Assembly (NCBI RefSeq): GCF_029892285.1
Contig: NZ_JARXVM010000025.1
Span: 1 to 64,000, forward strand
Length of the DNA: 64,000 nucleotides
Reading direction: 5' to 3'
Source: Rhizobium sp. SG_E_25_P2
GTDB taxonomy: Bacteria; Pseudomonadota; Alphaproteobacteria; Rhizobiales; Rhizobiaceae
Shown here: piece after piece, positions 45,016 to 54,101 of the stretch
How the letters are laid out: every line of letters starts with the position of its first letter
How positions within the stretch are numbered: position 1 is the first letter of the stretch
Position numbers and translations under genes: made by a program
Notes under the pieces: generated by a model
The model's input: the letters and a program-made list of their open reading frames with translations, nothing else
Databases searched by the model: none
What the model was told of the DNA's origin: nothing

Positions 45016-45756
45016 ATGGACGCCGTCATCATCGCTCTTGTCACCACAGGCGCTGCCGCCTTTCGCGGCATGACCGGCTTTGGTTATGCGCTGGTGGCAG
45101 CACTCGGCTTTGCCGGCAGCTTCTCGCCCACGGCCATGGTGCCGTTCATCTTGATCAACGACCTGATGCTGACAGGGTTCACGGTCGCCGACAGAGGCCG
45201 CAGTCCAATCGATTGGCCGGTGACGCGGCGGCTGCTGCTGGCCGGATTGTGCGGCGCCCTGTGCGGCAGTTTCCTGGTACCGTATCTGGCGGACGATCTG
45301 GCGCGGCTGCTGGTGTCGGCCACCATCGTGCTGGCGGCCTGCACCGCGTTGGTCCATCAACCGCCTGCCTGGCTGGCCAACTGGATGCTGGGCCTTGTCA
45401 TCGGTTTCGTGGTCGGCGTGCTGCTGTCGGCCTTTGCTGTCGGCGGGCCATTGATCGCTGCATGGCTGCTGGCCGGCGGCACGCGGCGCGAAATGATGCG
45501 CGGCACGCTGGCGGTTTTCTTCGGCGTCATCGACCTGTTCACGCTGGCAAGCCGCGCCTATCTCGGCGGTCTCGGCGGTGACCTGCCGCATCTGCTGCTG
45601 CTCTATAGTCCGCTGACGCTGGCGGGCTTCGGGCTCGGCTATTTCCTGTCGCACCGGCTGCCACCGGAGGTCTGGACCCGCGTCTCGGCTATCGGACTGG
45701 TGATCATCGCCGCTGTCGGTTTCATCCAGTCGCTCTATACCCTTGTTTTCGTCTAG
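45016..45756 (+). CDS. TauE/SafE-family membrane exporter
   Basis: About 246 residues with seven to eight hydrophobic segments. The N-terminal VTTGAAAFRGMTGFGYALVA segment is the TauE repeat motif, echoed in the second half. TauE/SafE proteins move sulfite, organosulfonates or small organic acids across the inner membrane. The ATG at 45016 has GGAG 8 nt upstream and gives a proper first helix. It is followed by an SDR gene 20 bp on, likely one transcript. Confidence 0.85.
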   Translation: MDAVIIALVTTGAAAFRGMTGFGYALVAALGFAGSFSPTAMVPFILINDLMLTGFTVADRGRSPIDWPVTRRLLLAGLCGALCGSFLVPYLADDLARLLVSATIVLAACTALVHQPPAWLANWMLGLVIGFVVGVLLSAFAVGGPLIAAWLLAGGTRREMMRGTLAVFFGVIDLFTLASRAYLGGLGGDLPHLLLLYSPLTLAGFGLGYFLSHRLPPEVWTRVSAIGLVIIAAVGFIQSLYTLVFV

Positions 45757-45776
45757 TTCTTCGGAGAGGTTCCACC

Positions 45777-46532
45777 ATGTCCAAAATCGCGATCGTTACC
45801 GGCGCCACGTCAGGCTTTGGCAAGGCCATTGCCCAGCGTCTAGTCGCCGAAGGCTGGAATGTCGTACTGACCGGACGTCGCAAGGAGCGGCTGGATGCGC
45901 TGGTGGCCGAACTCGGCGGCCCTGACCGCGCCTTCCCACTGTGCTTCGACATCCGTGATGAACAGGCCGCGCGCTCCGCACTCGTCGAACTGCCGGAGCG
46001 CTTTGCCGCCATCGACCTGCTCGTCAACAATGCCGGCCTGGCGCTCGGCAATGGCCCTGCCCAGGACTGCGACCTGGCGCAATGGCGAACGATGATCGAC
46101 ACCAACATCACCGGCCTGGTGACGATCACGAGGTTGCTGCTCGAGACGCTGATCGCCCGGCGTGGCCTGGTGGTCAACCTCGCCTCGATCGCCTCCAGCT
46201 GGCCCTATCCGGGGGGCAATGTCTATGCCGGCACCAAGGCCTTTGTCCGGCAATTCTCGCTCGGACTAAGGAGCGATCTGTCCGGCAAGGGCGTGCGCGT
46301 CACCTCCATCGAGCCGGGCCTGTCGGAAAGCGAATTCACCCTGGTGCGCACCGGCGGCGACCAGGCTGCATATGACAGGCTCTATGCCGGCGCTCATCCG
46401 CTGCAACCCGAAGACATCGCCGAGACGGTGCATTGGGTGGCGTCGCTACCGGCCCATGTCAACATCAACAGCATCGAGATCATGCCGGTCAGCCAGTCCT
46501 GGGCGCCGTTCCAGATTTATCGCGAGGGGTGA
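45777..46532 (+). CDS. SDR-family dehydrogenase, YdfG-like
   Basis: 251 residues. The cofactor loop TGATSGFGKAIAQ is near residue 9, NNAGLALG near 85, Ser in LASIASSWPYPG near 135 and YAGTK near 148. The C-terminus NINSIEIMPVSQSWAPFQIY is typical of the YdfG group (serine, 3-hydroxy acid and malonic semialdehyde dehydrogenases). TGRRKER after the second strand favours NADP. It could act on a semialdehyde made by the aminotransferase that converges on it. Confidence 0.87.
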   Translation: MSKIAIVTGATSGFGKAIAQRLVAEGWNVVLTGRRKERLDALVAELGGPDRAFPLCFDIRDEQAARSALVELPERFAAIDLLVNNAGLALGNGPAQDCDLAQWRTMIDTNITGLVTITRLLLETLIARRGLVVNLASIASSWPYPGGNVYAGTKAFVRQFSLGLRSDLSGKGVRVTSIEPGLSESEFTLVRTGGDQAAYDRLYAGAHPLQPEDIAETVHWVASLPAHVNINSIEIMPVSQSWAPFQIYREG

Positions 46533-46569
46533 GGACCAGGCCGGAGATCGTGCCCTCCCGACATCGCCT

Positions 46570-46599
46570 CCCCCTCTGTCGCGAAGCTGACAGAGGGGG
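46570..46599. terminator. Strong hairpin between convergent genes
   Basis: CCCCCTCTGTC (46570-46580) and GACAGAGGGGG (46589-46599) form an 11-bp perfect stem with an 8-nt loop. It lies between the ends of the SDR and the aminotransferase genes and can stop transcription from both sides, though no T tract follows. Similar GC-rich palindromes are dispersed in rhizobial genomes. Confidence 0.55.
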
Positions 46600-46627
46600 G
46601 CCTGGGGACAATGCAGATATGATAGCG

Positions 46628-48010
46628 CTACCCGAACACCTTGGTCAGCGCCTTGTCGATCGCATCGGTAATCGCGTCGATATCCGCCTCCCGGGCGATC
46701 AGCGCCGGGCTGAGGCAGAGCGTGTTGTTGAAGCCGGGCAGCGAGCGGTTGGTGGCGCCGATGATCACCCCCTGCGCATAGCAATCGGCAATCACCGCCT
46801 GCACCAGCTTTTCCGGCGCCGGTTCCTTGCTCGTCCGGTCGGCGACCAGTTCGGCGCCGCAGAACAGGCCGGCGCCACGCACGTCGCCGATAACCTTGTG
46901 GCGCTCCATCAAGGCGTTGAGGTTGGCAACCAGCCGCTTTCCCATGACAAGCGTGTTGTCGAGAAGGTTCTCGTCCTCGATGATGCGCATGTTCTCGAGC
47001 GCCGCGGCCGGGCCGGCCACGCAGCCGCCGAAGGTGGAGATGTCGCGGAAATAGGACATCGGATCGTTGGCGTCGTCCTTGAATTGCTCGAAGATCGCCT
47101 CCGTCGTCACCGTGCACGAGATCGCCGCATAGCCGGAAGCCACGCCCTTGGCCATGGTGACGAAATCCGGCTGCACGCCGAAGTTCTGATACCCGAACCA
47201 CTGGCCGGTGCGGCCGACGCCGCAGACGACCTCGTCGATATGCAGTAGGATATTGTAGCGCTTGCAGATCTCCTGCACCTTCTCCCAATAGCCCGGTGGC
47301 GGCACGATGACGCCGCCACCGGCGGTGATCGGCTCCAGGCACAGCAGGCCGATCGTGTCGGGGCCTTCGCGCAGGATCACCTCCTCGATGGCCTGTGCGG
47401 CACGCTCGCCGTAATTGTCGATGGCGCCGTACTGGCTGCGATATTCCAGGCAGTGCGGCACTTCGACGAAACCCTCGGGCAGGGGGCCATACTGTTCGCG
47501 GCGCTGCGGCTGGCCGGCCGCCGCCAGCGTCCCGAGCGTTGTGCCGTGATAGTCGCGGTCGCGGTAGAGGATCTTGTATTTCTTGCCGGCATGGTGGCGA
47601 TAGGAGATCTGCCGCACCATCTTGAAGACCTTCTCATTGGCCTCCGAACCGGAATTGGAATAGTAGACGCGGCTCAGGCCAGGCATTTTCGAGATCAGCT
47701 TTTCCGCGAATTTCGCTCCGGCAATCGAGCCGGCCGAATTGGCGAAGTAGTTGAGCTTGACCAGTTGGTCGCGCACCGCATCGGCAATGCTTTCGCGACC
47801 GAAGCCGACATTGACGGTCCAGACGCCGCCTGACAGCGCGTCGAGATACTCCTTGCCGGCGGCATCCCAGACACGCATGCCGCGGCCTTCCACGAAGATG
47901 CGCGGATCGACGGTCTCATAGCCCTTGTGCTGGCTGAGATGATGCCAAACATGGGCGCGGTCGGCCTCGATGACGTCGCGGATGTCGTTGGGTTGGGCGG
48001 CGATGTTCAT
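46628..48010 (-). CDS. Class III (omega) aminotransferase
   Basis: 460 residues of a PLP-dependent fold-type I aminotransferase. The PLP phosphate-binding and ring regions are YYSNSGSEANEKVFKMVRQI near residue 115 and DYHGTTLGTLAAAG near 152. ILLHIDEVVCGVGRTGQWFG near 256 carries the PLP-pyridine Asp, and TMAKGVASGYAAIS near 290 the Schiff-base Lys. With an agmatinase and polyamine importer nearby it is a candidate putrescine or omega-amino acid:pyruvate transaminase. The start at 48010 avoids an unconserved extension. Confidence 0.9.
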   Translation of the reverse strand: MNIAAQPNDIRDVIEADRAHVWHHLSQHKGYETVDPRIFVEGRGMRVWDAAGKEYLDALSGGVWTVNVGFGRESIADAVRDQLVKLNYFANSAGSIAGAKFAEKLISKMPGLSRVYYSNSGSEANEKVFKMVRQISYRHHAGKKYKILYRDRDYHGTTLGTLAAAGQPQRREQYGPLPEGFVEVPHCLEYRSQYGAIDNYGERAAQAIEEVILREGPDTIGLLCLEPITAGGGVIVPPPGYWEKVQEICKRYNILLHIDEVVCGVGRTGQWFGYQNFGVQPDFVTMAKGVASGYAAISCTVTTEAIFEQFKDDANDPMSYFRDISTFGGCVAGPAAALENMRIIEDENLLDNTLVMGKRLVANLNALMERHKVIGDVRGAGLFCGAELVADRTSKEPAPEKLVQAVIADCYAQGVIIGATNRSLPGFNNTLCLSPALIAREADIDAITDAIDKALTKVFG

Positions 48011-48119
48011 GGCAGGTCTCCGTGTGTCTGGATGTGCGCTCACCCTAGCATGACGGGCGTGTTGCGGGAGGCGCCTCGCTGCCTGGATCCGTGGAAAATC
48101 CCGTCTGGTCCTGCACCTG

Positions 48120-49682
48120 TCAGGCTCCCGACGGCGGCGGGCTTTCAGCCGGCTCGGCCAATGGGCGAAAGACCCGCCCGCGGCGGCAGCAATCCTCGAC
48201 GACGGCGCCGAGCAGCAACAGCCCGGGCTCGATGCGATGGGTAGCGATCGAGCTGAATCCCAGGCGGAAGAAGCGCCGTCCCATCGCCGGGTTGGAAAAG
48301 AAGATGTCGCCGGCCTCGATCAGGATGCCCTGCGCCCGCGCCATCTCCACCAGCAGCCGGCTGTCGAGTTCCGGCGGCCCCTCGATCCACAGGCTCGTCG
48401 ACCCGGCGCCGCGCGAAAACCGGCAGGACGGCATCGCCACTGGCAACAGCCTTTCGATCAGTTGGGCCCGCTCGAGCATCGCCTTTCCGGCCCGGGCCAG
48501 ATGTTGGCGATGGTGGCCAAGTGCGATGAAGGTGGCGAGCGTCCGCTGATTGTTGGTCGGCGGGTGCCGCAGCATCAGCCGGCGCAACACCCGCAATTCG
48601 TCGATCACCGGTTTGGGGGCGACCACGTAGCCGATCCGCAGGCCGGGCGCCAGCACCTTGGAAAAGCTGCCGACATAGATCACGCGGCTGGCAGAATCGA
48701 GGCTCTTCAGCGACGCGATGGCGCTGTCGGCCTCGATCGAGAGATCGGCATCGTAGTCGTCTTCGACGATCAGCACGTCGTGCAGCATCGCCGCCTCGAG
48801 CAGCGCTTGCCGCCGCTCCAACGGCATGACCGTGGTGGTCGGGCATTGATGCCCTGCCGTCAGGAAGGCCACCCTGCTGCGGGCGAACCGCTCGTCCGGC
48901 AGCACGCCCTGGTGGTCGCTGGCCAGGAACACCGGTTTGCGTGTCGCCAGCTGCACCATGTTGCGCAGATCCGGATAACCGGGATCCTCGAGCCCGACCG
49001 GTGTGTCGCGGCCGACCAGCAATTGCACCAGCATCGACAGCGCCTGCTGCGAGCCGATGGTGACGATGATCTCGCCGGGGGCCGCGATGATGCCGCGACG
49101 CGGCAGCACCTGCAGGCGCAACTGTTCCGACAGGTCGGGATCATCGTCGTCGATCATGTCGCTGGCCCAGACCTGGATCTCCTGGACGCTCGAGGTTGCT
49201 CGCACCGCCTCGCGCCAGTCATTGGTGGGAAACAGACCCGGATCATACTGGCCGAACAGGAAGGGATAGGGATGGGCGCGCCAGTCTCGCGGCTTGCAGA
49301 TCTGCGGCAGCCGCGATGGTTGCATGGCAAAGCGCGATGACCAGTCCGGGGCGGATTCGGCAGACGCCGCCGGGGCGGGCGCCAGCCGGTCGGCCGATGC
49401 GGCAGCAAAGATACCGCTGCGCTCGCGCGACACCAGCACGCCCTCGTAGATCAGCTGCTGATAGGCCGCCGTCACCGTGTTGCGGCCGATGCCGAGATCG
49501 GCAGCCAGCTGCCGGCTGGATGGCAGCCGGGCATGGGCGCCCAGCACGCCAGTCTCCACCGCCCGCACGATCATGCGGCGCACCTGAAGAGTCAACGCCT
49601 GCCCTTCGTGATCGATCCCGCCAAACAGCCGCCGCCAGGTCAGGTCCGGCTGCAGCCGGAGATTTTGCTTGGAGAGTCTCAT
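48120..49682 (-). CDS. MocR-type regulator (GntR HTH fused to aminotransferase domain)
   Basis: 520 residues. The winged HTH of the GntR type is near residues 30-90 (LPSSRQLAADLGIGRNTVTA). A fold-type I aminotransferase domain follows, with the PLP Lys in VIYVGSFSKVLAPGLRIGYV and Asp in VLIVEDDYDADLSI. MocR proteins sense PLP adducts of amines or amino acids. It lies 110 bp upstream of the aminotransferase on the same strand, so it most likely controls that gene. The ATG at 49682 starts at the conserved N-terminus; longer readings run into the IS5 relic C. Confidence 0.92.
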   Translation of the reverse strand: MRLSKQNLRLQPDLTWRRLFGGIDHEGQALTLQVRRMIVRAVETGVLGAHARLPSSRQLAADLGIGRNTVTAAYQQLIYEGVLVSRERSGIFAAASADRLAPAPAASAESAPDWSSRFAMQPSRLPQICKPRDWRAHPYPFLFGQYDPGLFPTNDWREAVRATSSVQEIQVWASDMIDDDDPDLSEQLRLQVLPRRGIIAAPGEIIVTIGSQQALSMLVQLLVGRDTPVGLEDPGYPDLRNMVQLATRKPVFLASDHQGVLPDERFARSRVAFLTAGHQCPTTTVMPLERRQALLEAAMLHDVLIVEDDYDADLSIEADSAIASLKSLDSASRVIYVGSFSKVLAPGLRIGYVVAPKPVIDELRVLRRLMLRHPPTNNQRTLATFIALGHHRQHLARAGKAMLERAQLIERLLPVAMPSCRFSRGAGSTSLWIEGPPELDSRLLVEMARAQGILIEAGDIFFSNPAMGRRFFRLGFSSIATHRIEPGLLLLGAVVEDCCRRGRVFRPLAEPAESPPPSGA

Positions 49683-49744
49683 GGACCCGGCGAAGCAAGA
49701 AGCGGGCCAGACTGAGGCGAGCACCGTGCGCTTTTGATAAGCGT

Positions 49745-49999
49745 TGGCGCATGAATTATAATTCAACGATTTCCGCTTATCCGATTGCGGTCGAAACCAG
49801 CTTGAGTGATCCCGCATGCCACATAAACATAACACCGACCGCCGCCGCCACATCGGCAAAGTGAGGTTCAAACTGGCGAACTGGGCGGAGTATGAGGCGG
49901 GCCTTCGCCGCCGTGGCAGCTTGACCCTTTGGATAACGCCGGATGCGCTGGCGGGCTGGGCTGCCCAACATCGCAGGACGCGTGGTGGCCAGCCTTGCT
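49745..49999 (+). repeat. IS5-family relic C
   Basis: The leader GCGTTGGCGCATGAATTATA (49741 on) and N-terminal codons from 49816 (MPHKHNTDRRRHIGKVRFKL, then NWAEYEAGLRRRGSLTLW) match relic B in inverted orientation and relic A less closely. The match stops at GGTGGCCAGCC (49984-49994), the same point where relic A diverges. With relic B it brackets the polyamine module in inverted orientation. Confidence 0.75.
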
Positions 50000-50319
50000 C
50001 CCAGTCAAATTTGCCGACAAACCTTAGAGAACGCCAACTAAAGTAGCTTTTTGCTATCGTACGGAAATGTTCGATAAAGTATCCATATTGACGTCGAGCG
50101 AAGCACTTTCTAGCCTTTCTTAGTAGGGGCTGCTGCGGCAACCGAACGTCGAAAGTTTCGCGCCAAGGCATCGCGACATCAAAAGCACTCCAATCCCGCT
50201 TCTTGTGATGGCGTCATTACGACAAAGCCTTTTATAGTGTTTTGAGGCGCCGTACTTGATAGCACTTGGCGTGCCGGCGCCCTGATGGCTGTCATTTTTC
50301 GCCAGTCGGTGGCCTGCTC

Positions 50320-50336
50320 TGGCATAAATATTGCTT
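50320..50336 (+). promoter_or_regulatory. Candidate sigma-54 promoter upstream of the LuxR gene
   Basis: TGGCATAAATATTGCTT has GG (-24) and GC (-12) with the 10-base spacing required by sigma-54 and agrees with TGGCACNNNNNTTGC at all key positions except one. It is about 100 bp before the LuxR start at 50436. No enhancer-binding protein gene is nearby. The rest of 50000-50435 shows no gene. Confidence 0.45.
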
Positions 50337-50435
50337 CTCCAAGCAAGGGCGCGCCGACAGCGATGACGATTTTTGGTCCGCAAGTTCCCCCTCGCCGGAC
50401 AAGGTTTGTCTGTGCACGATTCCTGGAGAACTGGA

Positions 50436-51131
50436 ATGGGTATGATGCAGAGGGATAGCGCAGTTTTCATCGACCAGACGATGAATTACCTGGGATCATT
50501 GCTGAACTCCGATCGAATAGCGTTCTATCAGGTTGTTGACGATCAACGGATGATCGATTTCGCACTCAAGAACATCGATTCCAGTTTTCACCACGGTTAT
50601 CTCGATGAAATGCATGTCTTTGATCCACTTCATGTTTCGAGGCTGAACCGGGGCGACGCGCCTCAGAAGCTTTACCATCTTTGGCGACAGGAACGCGATT
50701 GCCTTCCCGAGACCACCGTAAAATATCGATCCTTTCTGAATTGCTTCGAGGTTTCCGATGTCCTTGAGCTTTTGTTCAGATTCGAGGGGCATGTCGTTGC
50801 TGGAGCGAGTATCCTCTACAGGGATCTACAGCCCGCCGGATGCGAGCCGGCGCACCTGCAGGCAGCACACGCTTATATTGAGTTCAATCTCGAACAATAT
50901 ATTCGGCAATCTGGTCAATATCTACGCATGGCGCTGAGCACTCGGTTCGGCCTTTCGTCGCGCGAGATTGATGTGATCGAACTAATCTGCTGCGGCCGAA
51001 CCAATTCAGAGATTGCAGAATTGCTGCAAATCGGCATGGCGACTGTTAAGACACATCTCATCAGGATCTATCAGAAGCTGGGCGTCGAAAATCGTGCCAG
51101 TGTCGTGGCGTTCATTGCCCATCTCGGTTAG
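50436..51131 (+). CDS. LuxR-type transcriptional regulator
   Basis: 231 residues. The C-terminal HTH_LuxR domain is unmistakable: LSSREIDVIELICCGRTNSE near residue 170, then IAELLQIGMATVKTHLIRIY. The N-terminal 160 residues do not show the acyl-homoserine lactone pocket residues (WxxYxxxxY) and no receiver domain is visible, so the signal is unknown. The ATG at 50436 has GGAG 8 nt upstream. It is 93 bp before the MoaF gene on the same strand and probably controls it. Confidence 0.88.
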   Translation: MGMMQRDSAVFIDQTMNYLGSLLNSDRIAFYQVVDDQRMIDFALKNIDSSFHHGYLDEMHVFDPLHVSRLNRGDAPQKLYHLWRQERDCLPETTVKYRSFLNCFEVSDVLELLFRFEGHVVAGASILYRDLQPAGCEPAHLQAAHAYIEFNLEQYIRQSGQYLRMALSTRFGLSSREIDVIELICCGRTNSEIAELLQIGMATVKTHLIRIYQKLGVENRASVVAFIAHLG

Positions 51132-51224
51132 GCCTCCACCGTTCGGTTGATTGTCAATCAGTGGGTTTTTGCGAAAGTCTCGATCTTCACCGGGGAAGCC
51201 GGAAAGAGACGGAGCAAGCAGAAT

Positions 51225-52049
51225 ATGAGCGATATCAATCCCGCATGGATCATGGTTGGCGATCTGGAAAAAGGGTTCTCCACCGACAACAACAAGTTGG
51301 CACGTACCGATGACCTTGTTGGAAAGGTCATTCGGTTGACAGGTCCCCAAGATACGGAAACAGAAATCACGTTCGAAACGGCCGACACGCTGACCTGGCG
51401 GCAGACAGATGACGCGCGACGTGGCGCCGAACAATATTCGGCAACATCGCTGCGGGATTCCATATTCTTCATCGACTATATCTCAGCCGGAACTAGCGTC
51501 AGCATCGTTCTGGATCTTGCGCGGAATCTGTTCACATCCGTCACAGTACGCATGCCAGCGGAAGAGCAGATCGAGAAGAGCCTTTTCAAACGCGCGGCCG
51601 AGGGGCAGGAACTGACGTCAGTGGAGCCAACAATCGTCTCTGGCCGTCTGTCGGGATTAGATCCTCACGGGTCCGAAATCCACCATCCGACCACGGAACT
51701 GGTTGGAAAGCGTGTGATGTACACCTACAGCAAAACCGAATGCTACGAGCATATCTATCTGAACTCCAGCTTCTACACCTGGCATTGCCTTGAAGGCGTC
51801 GAGAAGGGGTTGGGCGACACCGACCGCTGCCATTACATCAAAATCGATCAGAATCTTTACCTGTTCGTCTGGCGCGAAAAGATTGTTCCGACGCTGGGCG
51901 TGGTGATGATCGATCTCGACCGCAAAAAGACCACCGGAAAGATCCTGGGCTACGAAGGCCAGAATGTCGGTGCCTTGTCCAACTTTCCCGTTGGAGCCCA
52001 TGCGCGCGTGTTGAACGTCACCAGCTATGCGGACGATCCGTCAAACTGA
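51225..52049 (+). CDS. MoaF-family protein
   Basis: 274 residues with two calycin-like MoaF domains. The C-terminal one carries the strongest signature, YEHIYLNSSFYTWHCLEGVE near residue 187, then GDTDRCHYIKIDQNLYLFVW and VPTLGVVMIDLDRKKTTGKI. MoaF is named for a link to the molybdenum cofactor and tyramine oxidase in Klebsiella, but its reaction is not known; no other Mo-cofactor gene lies here. The start at 51225 is the first codon after a GGAG-like site. It is flanked by LuxR and an APC permease, suggesting metabolism of an amine or amino acid. Confidence 0.82.
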   Translation: MSDINPAWIMVGDLEKGFSTDNNKLARTDDLVGKVIRLTGPQDTETEITFETADTLTWRQTDDARRGAEQYSATSLRDSIFFIDYISAGTSVSIVLDLARNLFTSVTVRMPAEEQIEKSLFKRAAEGQELTSVEPTIVSGRLSGLDPHGSEIHHPTTELVGKRVMYTYSKTECYEHIYLNSSFYTWHCLEGVEKGLGDTDRCHYIKIDQNLYLFVWREKIVPTLGVVMIDLDRKKTTGKILGYEGQNVGALSNFPVGAHARVLNVTSYADDPSN

Positions 52050-52058
52050 ATTCGACAA

Positions 52059-52082
52059 GGCGCCTTGAACGTTCAAGGCGCC
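52059..52082. terminator. 24-bp perfect palindrome after the MoaF gene
   Basis: The two 12-base arms GGCGCCTTGAAC and GTTCAAGGCGCC (52059-52082) are exact complements starting 10 bp after the stop codon at 52047-52049. It can form a long GC-rich hairpin, so it is a likely terminator, though without a T tract. A protein-binding site is the alternative. Confidence 0.5.
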
Positions 52083-52335
52083 AATGCACAGGCGACGGCT
52101 GTGAGATTGGAAATCTTTTCCCGCCTGTCGGGCGTCCACCATAACGGCGGTTCTCTCCGTGAGTCTGCTGGCTAGCCCGCCGCATGCGCCCCAGACGGAA
52201 GAATATGATCGATCGTAGCAACGGACAGACACAAACCCGGAGCGTGCCGAAAAGCCGGTTTCGCAGTCGGCGTCGGACCAGACAAACTTAAAATAACGAA
52301 ACCGAAGCCATCAAGGGCAATATCGGAGGGGTAAC

Positions 52336-53784
52336 ATGACAGAGCTTTCTTATGCGGGCAACTCGCAAGGGCTGCGCCGGAATTCACTGGGGGTCGGGGC
52401 GATCACATTTCTGGTGGTGTCTGCCGCGGCTCCGCTGACGGCGGTCGCTGGCGGGGTGCCGCTCGCGATGCTGCTCGGCAACGGCGCTGGCGTTCCGCTG
52501 GCATTTCTGCTCGTCACCGGGATCCTGTTTCTGTTCGCGATCGGCTATGTCGCGATGGCAAGGCATATCCACAGTGCTGGCGCATTTTATGCCTATACCG
52601 CGCAGGGCCTTGGGGGCATGATGGGCGGTGCGGCCGCCCTTATCGCAATCCTCGCCTACAACGCCATGCAGATCGGGGTTTTCGGCTTGTTCGGGGCGGC
52701 GACGGCTAGCCTTTTTGCAGGTCTGGGCCTTGATCTGCCCTGGTGGATCTGGACCTATGTCGGCATCGCAGCGGTCGCTGTTTTCGGCTATCGCCGGGTC
52801 GATCTGTCCGCTATGGTTCTGACCGTCCTGGTGATCCTCGAATATCTCGTGGTTTTCATCATCGATGCCGCCATTCTTGTAAAAGGCGGAGACAGCGGCC
52901 TGTCATCTGCTCCTTTCACCCCTTCCGCCATGTTGAACGGCGCGCCCGCCATCGGGGTTCTATTCTGCTTTGCCTCTTTCATCGGCTTTGAAGCCACTTC
53001 GATCTACAGCGAGGAGGCGCGCGAACCACACAAGACAATTCCCCGCGCGACCTATATTTCCGTCTTCATCATCGGCCTGTTCTACATGGTGACATCATGG
53101 CTTATGGTGGTTGGCGCAGGCGTCGACAAGCTCGTGCCGGAACTTCAGGGCCTAGCCGACCCGACGACCTTCCTGTTCAATCTGGCCGAACGCTATGTCG
53201 GTCATGGCATCGTCGTCGTCATGAACATTCTGTTCGTCACCAGCCTGTTTGCCGGCGTGCTGGCCTTCCACAATGGGGTTGCCCGCTACATGTATGTTGC
53301 AGGACGGGAGGGCCTGCTGCCGAAACGGGTCGGCGTCACGCATTCCGTTTTCCAAAGTCCCCATATCGGTTCAATCATCCAGACAGTCATTGCCGTCCTC
53401 GTCACTTCGCTCTTCGTCATGACCGGTCAGGATCCCGTGCTCGCCATGTTCTCCTGGCTGACCAATGTCGCCACATTGGCCATCATCCTGCTGATGGCGT
53501 CGACGTCCTTCGCTATCGTTGCCTTCTTCCGTCGCAATCCGGGTCTGGAAAACAATGTCCTTGTCACCAGAGTGCTGCCGATCATCACCGGCGTGACCCT
53601 ACTGGCCCTGGTTGTCTATATCACCATCAATTTCGGCGGCATTGCTGGGGCGAGCGGCTTCGTCGCCATACTCCTGCCGGGCCTCGTAGTGGTGGCTGGC
53701 GTGGTGGGCTTGGCTGCGGCAGCACGGCTGAGAGCGGCCGACGCCGTCGCTTTCGCGCAGCTTGGAGCTGGCCAGGAAGCCTGA
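52336..53784 (+). CDS. APC-superfamily amino acid/amine permease
   Basis: 482 residues, about twelve membrane segments. The N-terminus GVGAITFLVVSAAAPLTAVA and the helix region SFIGFEATSIYSEEAREPHK near residue 220 are typical of the APC family. GGAGGGG lies just before the ATG. It probably imports the amine or amino acid handled with the MoaF protein. The 286-bp gap from the MoaF gene holds only the palindrome at 52059. Confidence 0.9.
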   Translation: MTELSYAGNSQGLRRNSLGVGAITFLVVSAAAPLTAVAGGVPLAMLLGNGAGVPLAFLLVTGILFLFAIGYVAMARHIHSAGAFYAYTAQGLGGMMGGAAALIAILAYNAMQIGVFGLFGAATASLFAGLGLDLPWWIWTYVGIAAVAVFGYRRVDLSAMVLTVLVILEYLVVFIIDAAILVKGGDSGLSSAPFTPSAMLNGAPAIGVLFCFASFIGFEATSIYSEEAREPHKTIPRATYISVFIIGLFYMVTSWLMVVGAGVDKLVPELQGLADPTTFLFNLAERYVGHGIVVVMNILFVTSLFAGVLAFHNGVARYMYVAGREGLLPKRVGVTHSVFQSPHIGSIIQTVIAVLVTSLFVMTGQDPVLAMFSWLTNVATLAIILLMASTSFAIVAFFRRNPGLENNVLVTRVLPIITGVTLLALVVYITINFGGIAGASGFVAILLPGLVVVAGVVGLAAAARLRAADAVAFAQLGAGQEA

Positions 53785-53811
53785 CTGCCGATACCATCAA
53801 AAACGAGCAAT

Positions 53812-53899
53812 ACGGTTTCCGGTTCGCGAAGGAACGAGCCTGAAACCGTGTAACTGGCACCAGGTCCGGATCTCCGTCGATCAACCCTCAAGGGGTTGA
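53812..53899 (+). terminator. Two hairpins downstream of the permease gene
   Basis: ACGGTTTC (53812-53819) pairs with GAAACCGT (53842-53849), and TCAACCC (53881-53887) pairs with GGGTTGA (53893-53899) around a 5-nt loop. Neither has a T tract. They lie in the 317-bp gap before the ECF sigma gene, in which I see no other feature and no convincing iron-box. Confidence 0.4.
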
Positions 53900-54101
53900 A
53901 CTGATGGGGTGGATACCCACGGTTCTCTCGCGTCGCGCCTGTCGGAAGCCGATAAAAAAGAACAACACCGCTGAAAACGTCGCTGCTTGGTTGTGACGGA
54001 ATTTGACAGGCCCTTGGTTGATCTGCCTGATTGCGATAGACGGTAAAACCGGATAAATACCGTCATGAATTCGACAAACGGCAAAGCGCTGACAAAAAGA
54101 C

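Noticed and set aside
50011-50435. A gene in the gap before the LuxR regulator
   Set aside because: Only short open frames without ribosome binding sites or recognisable motifs; the long reverse frame is an extension of the MocR gene through IS relic C.
51225-52049. MoaF gene as evidence for a molybdenum cofactor synthesis locus serving the CoxL enzyme
   Set aside because: No moaA, moaC, mobA or similar genes lie nearby and the two loci are 24 kb and an IS-bounded module apart.
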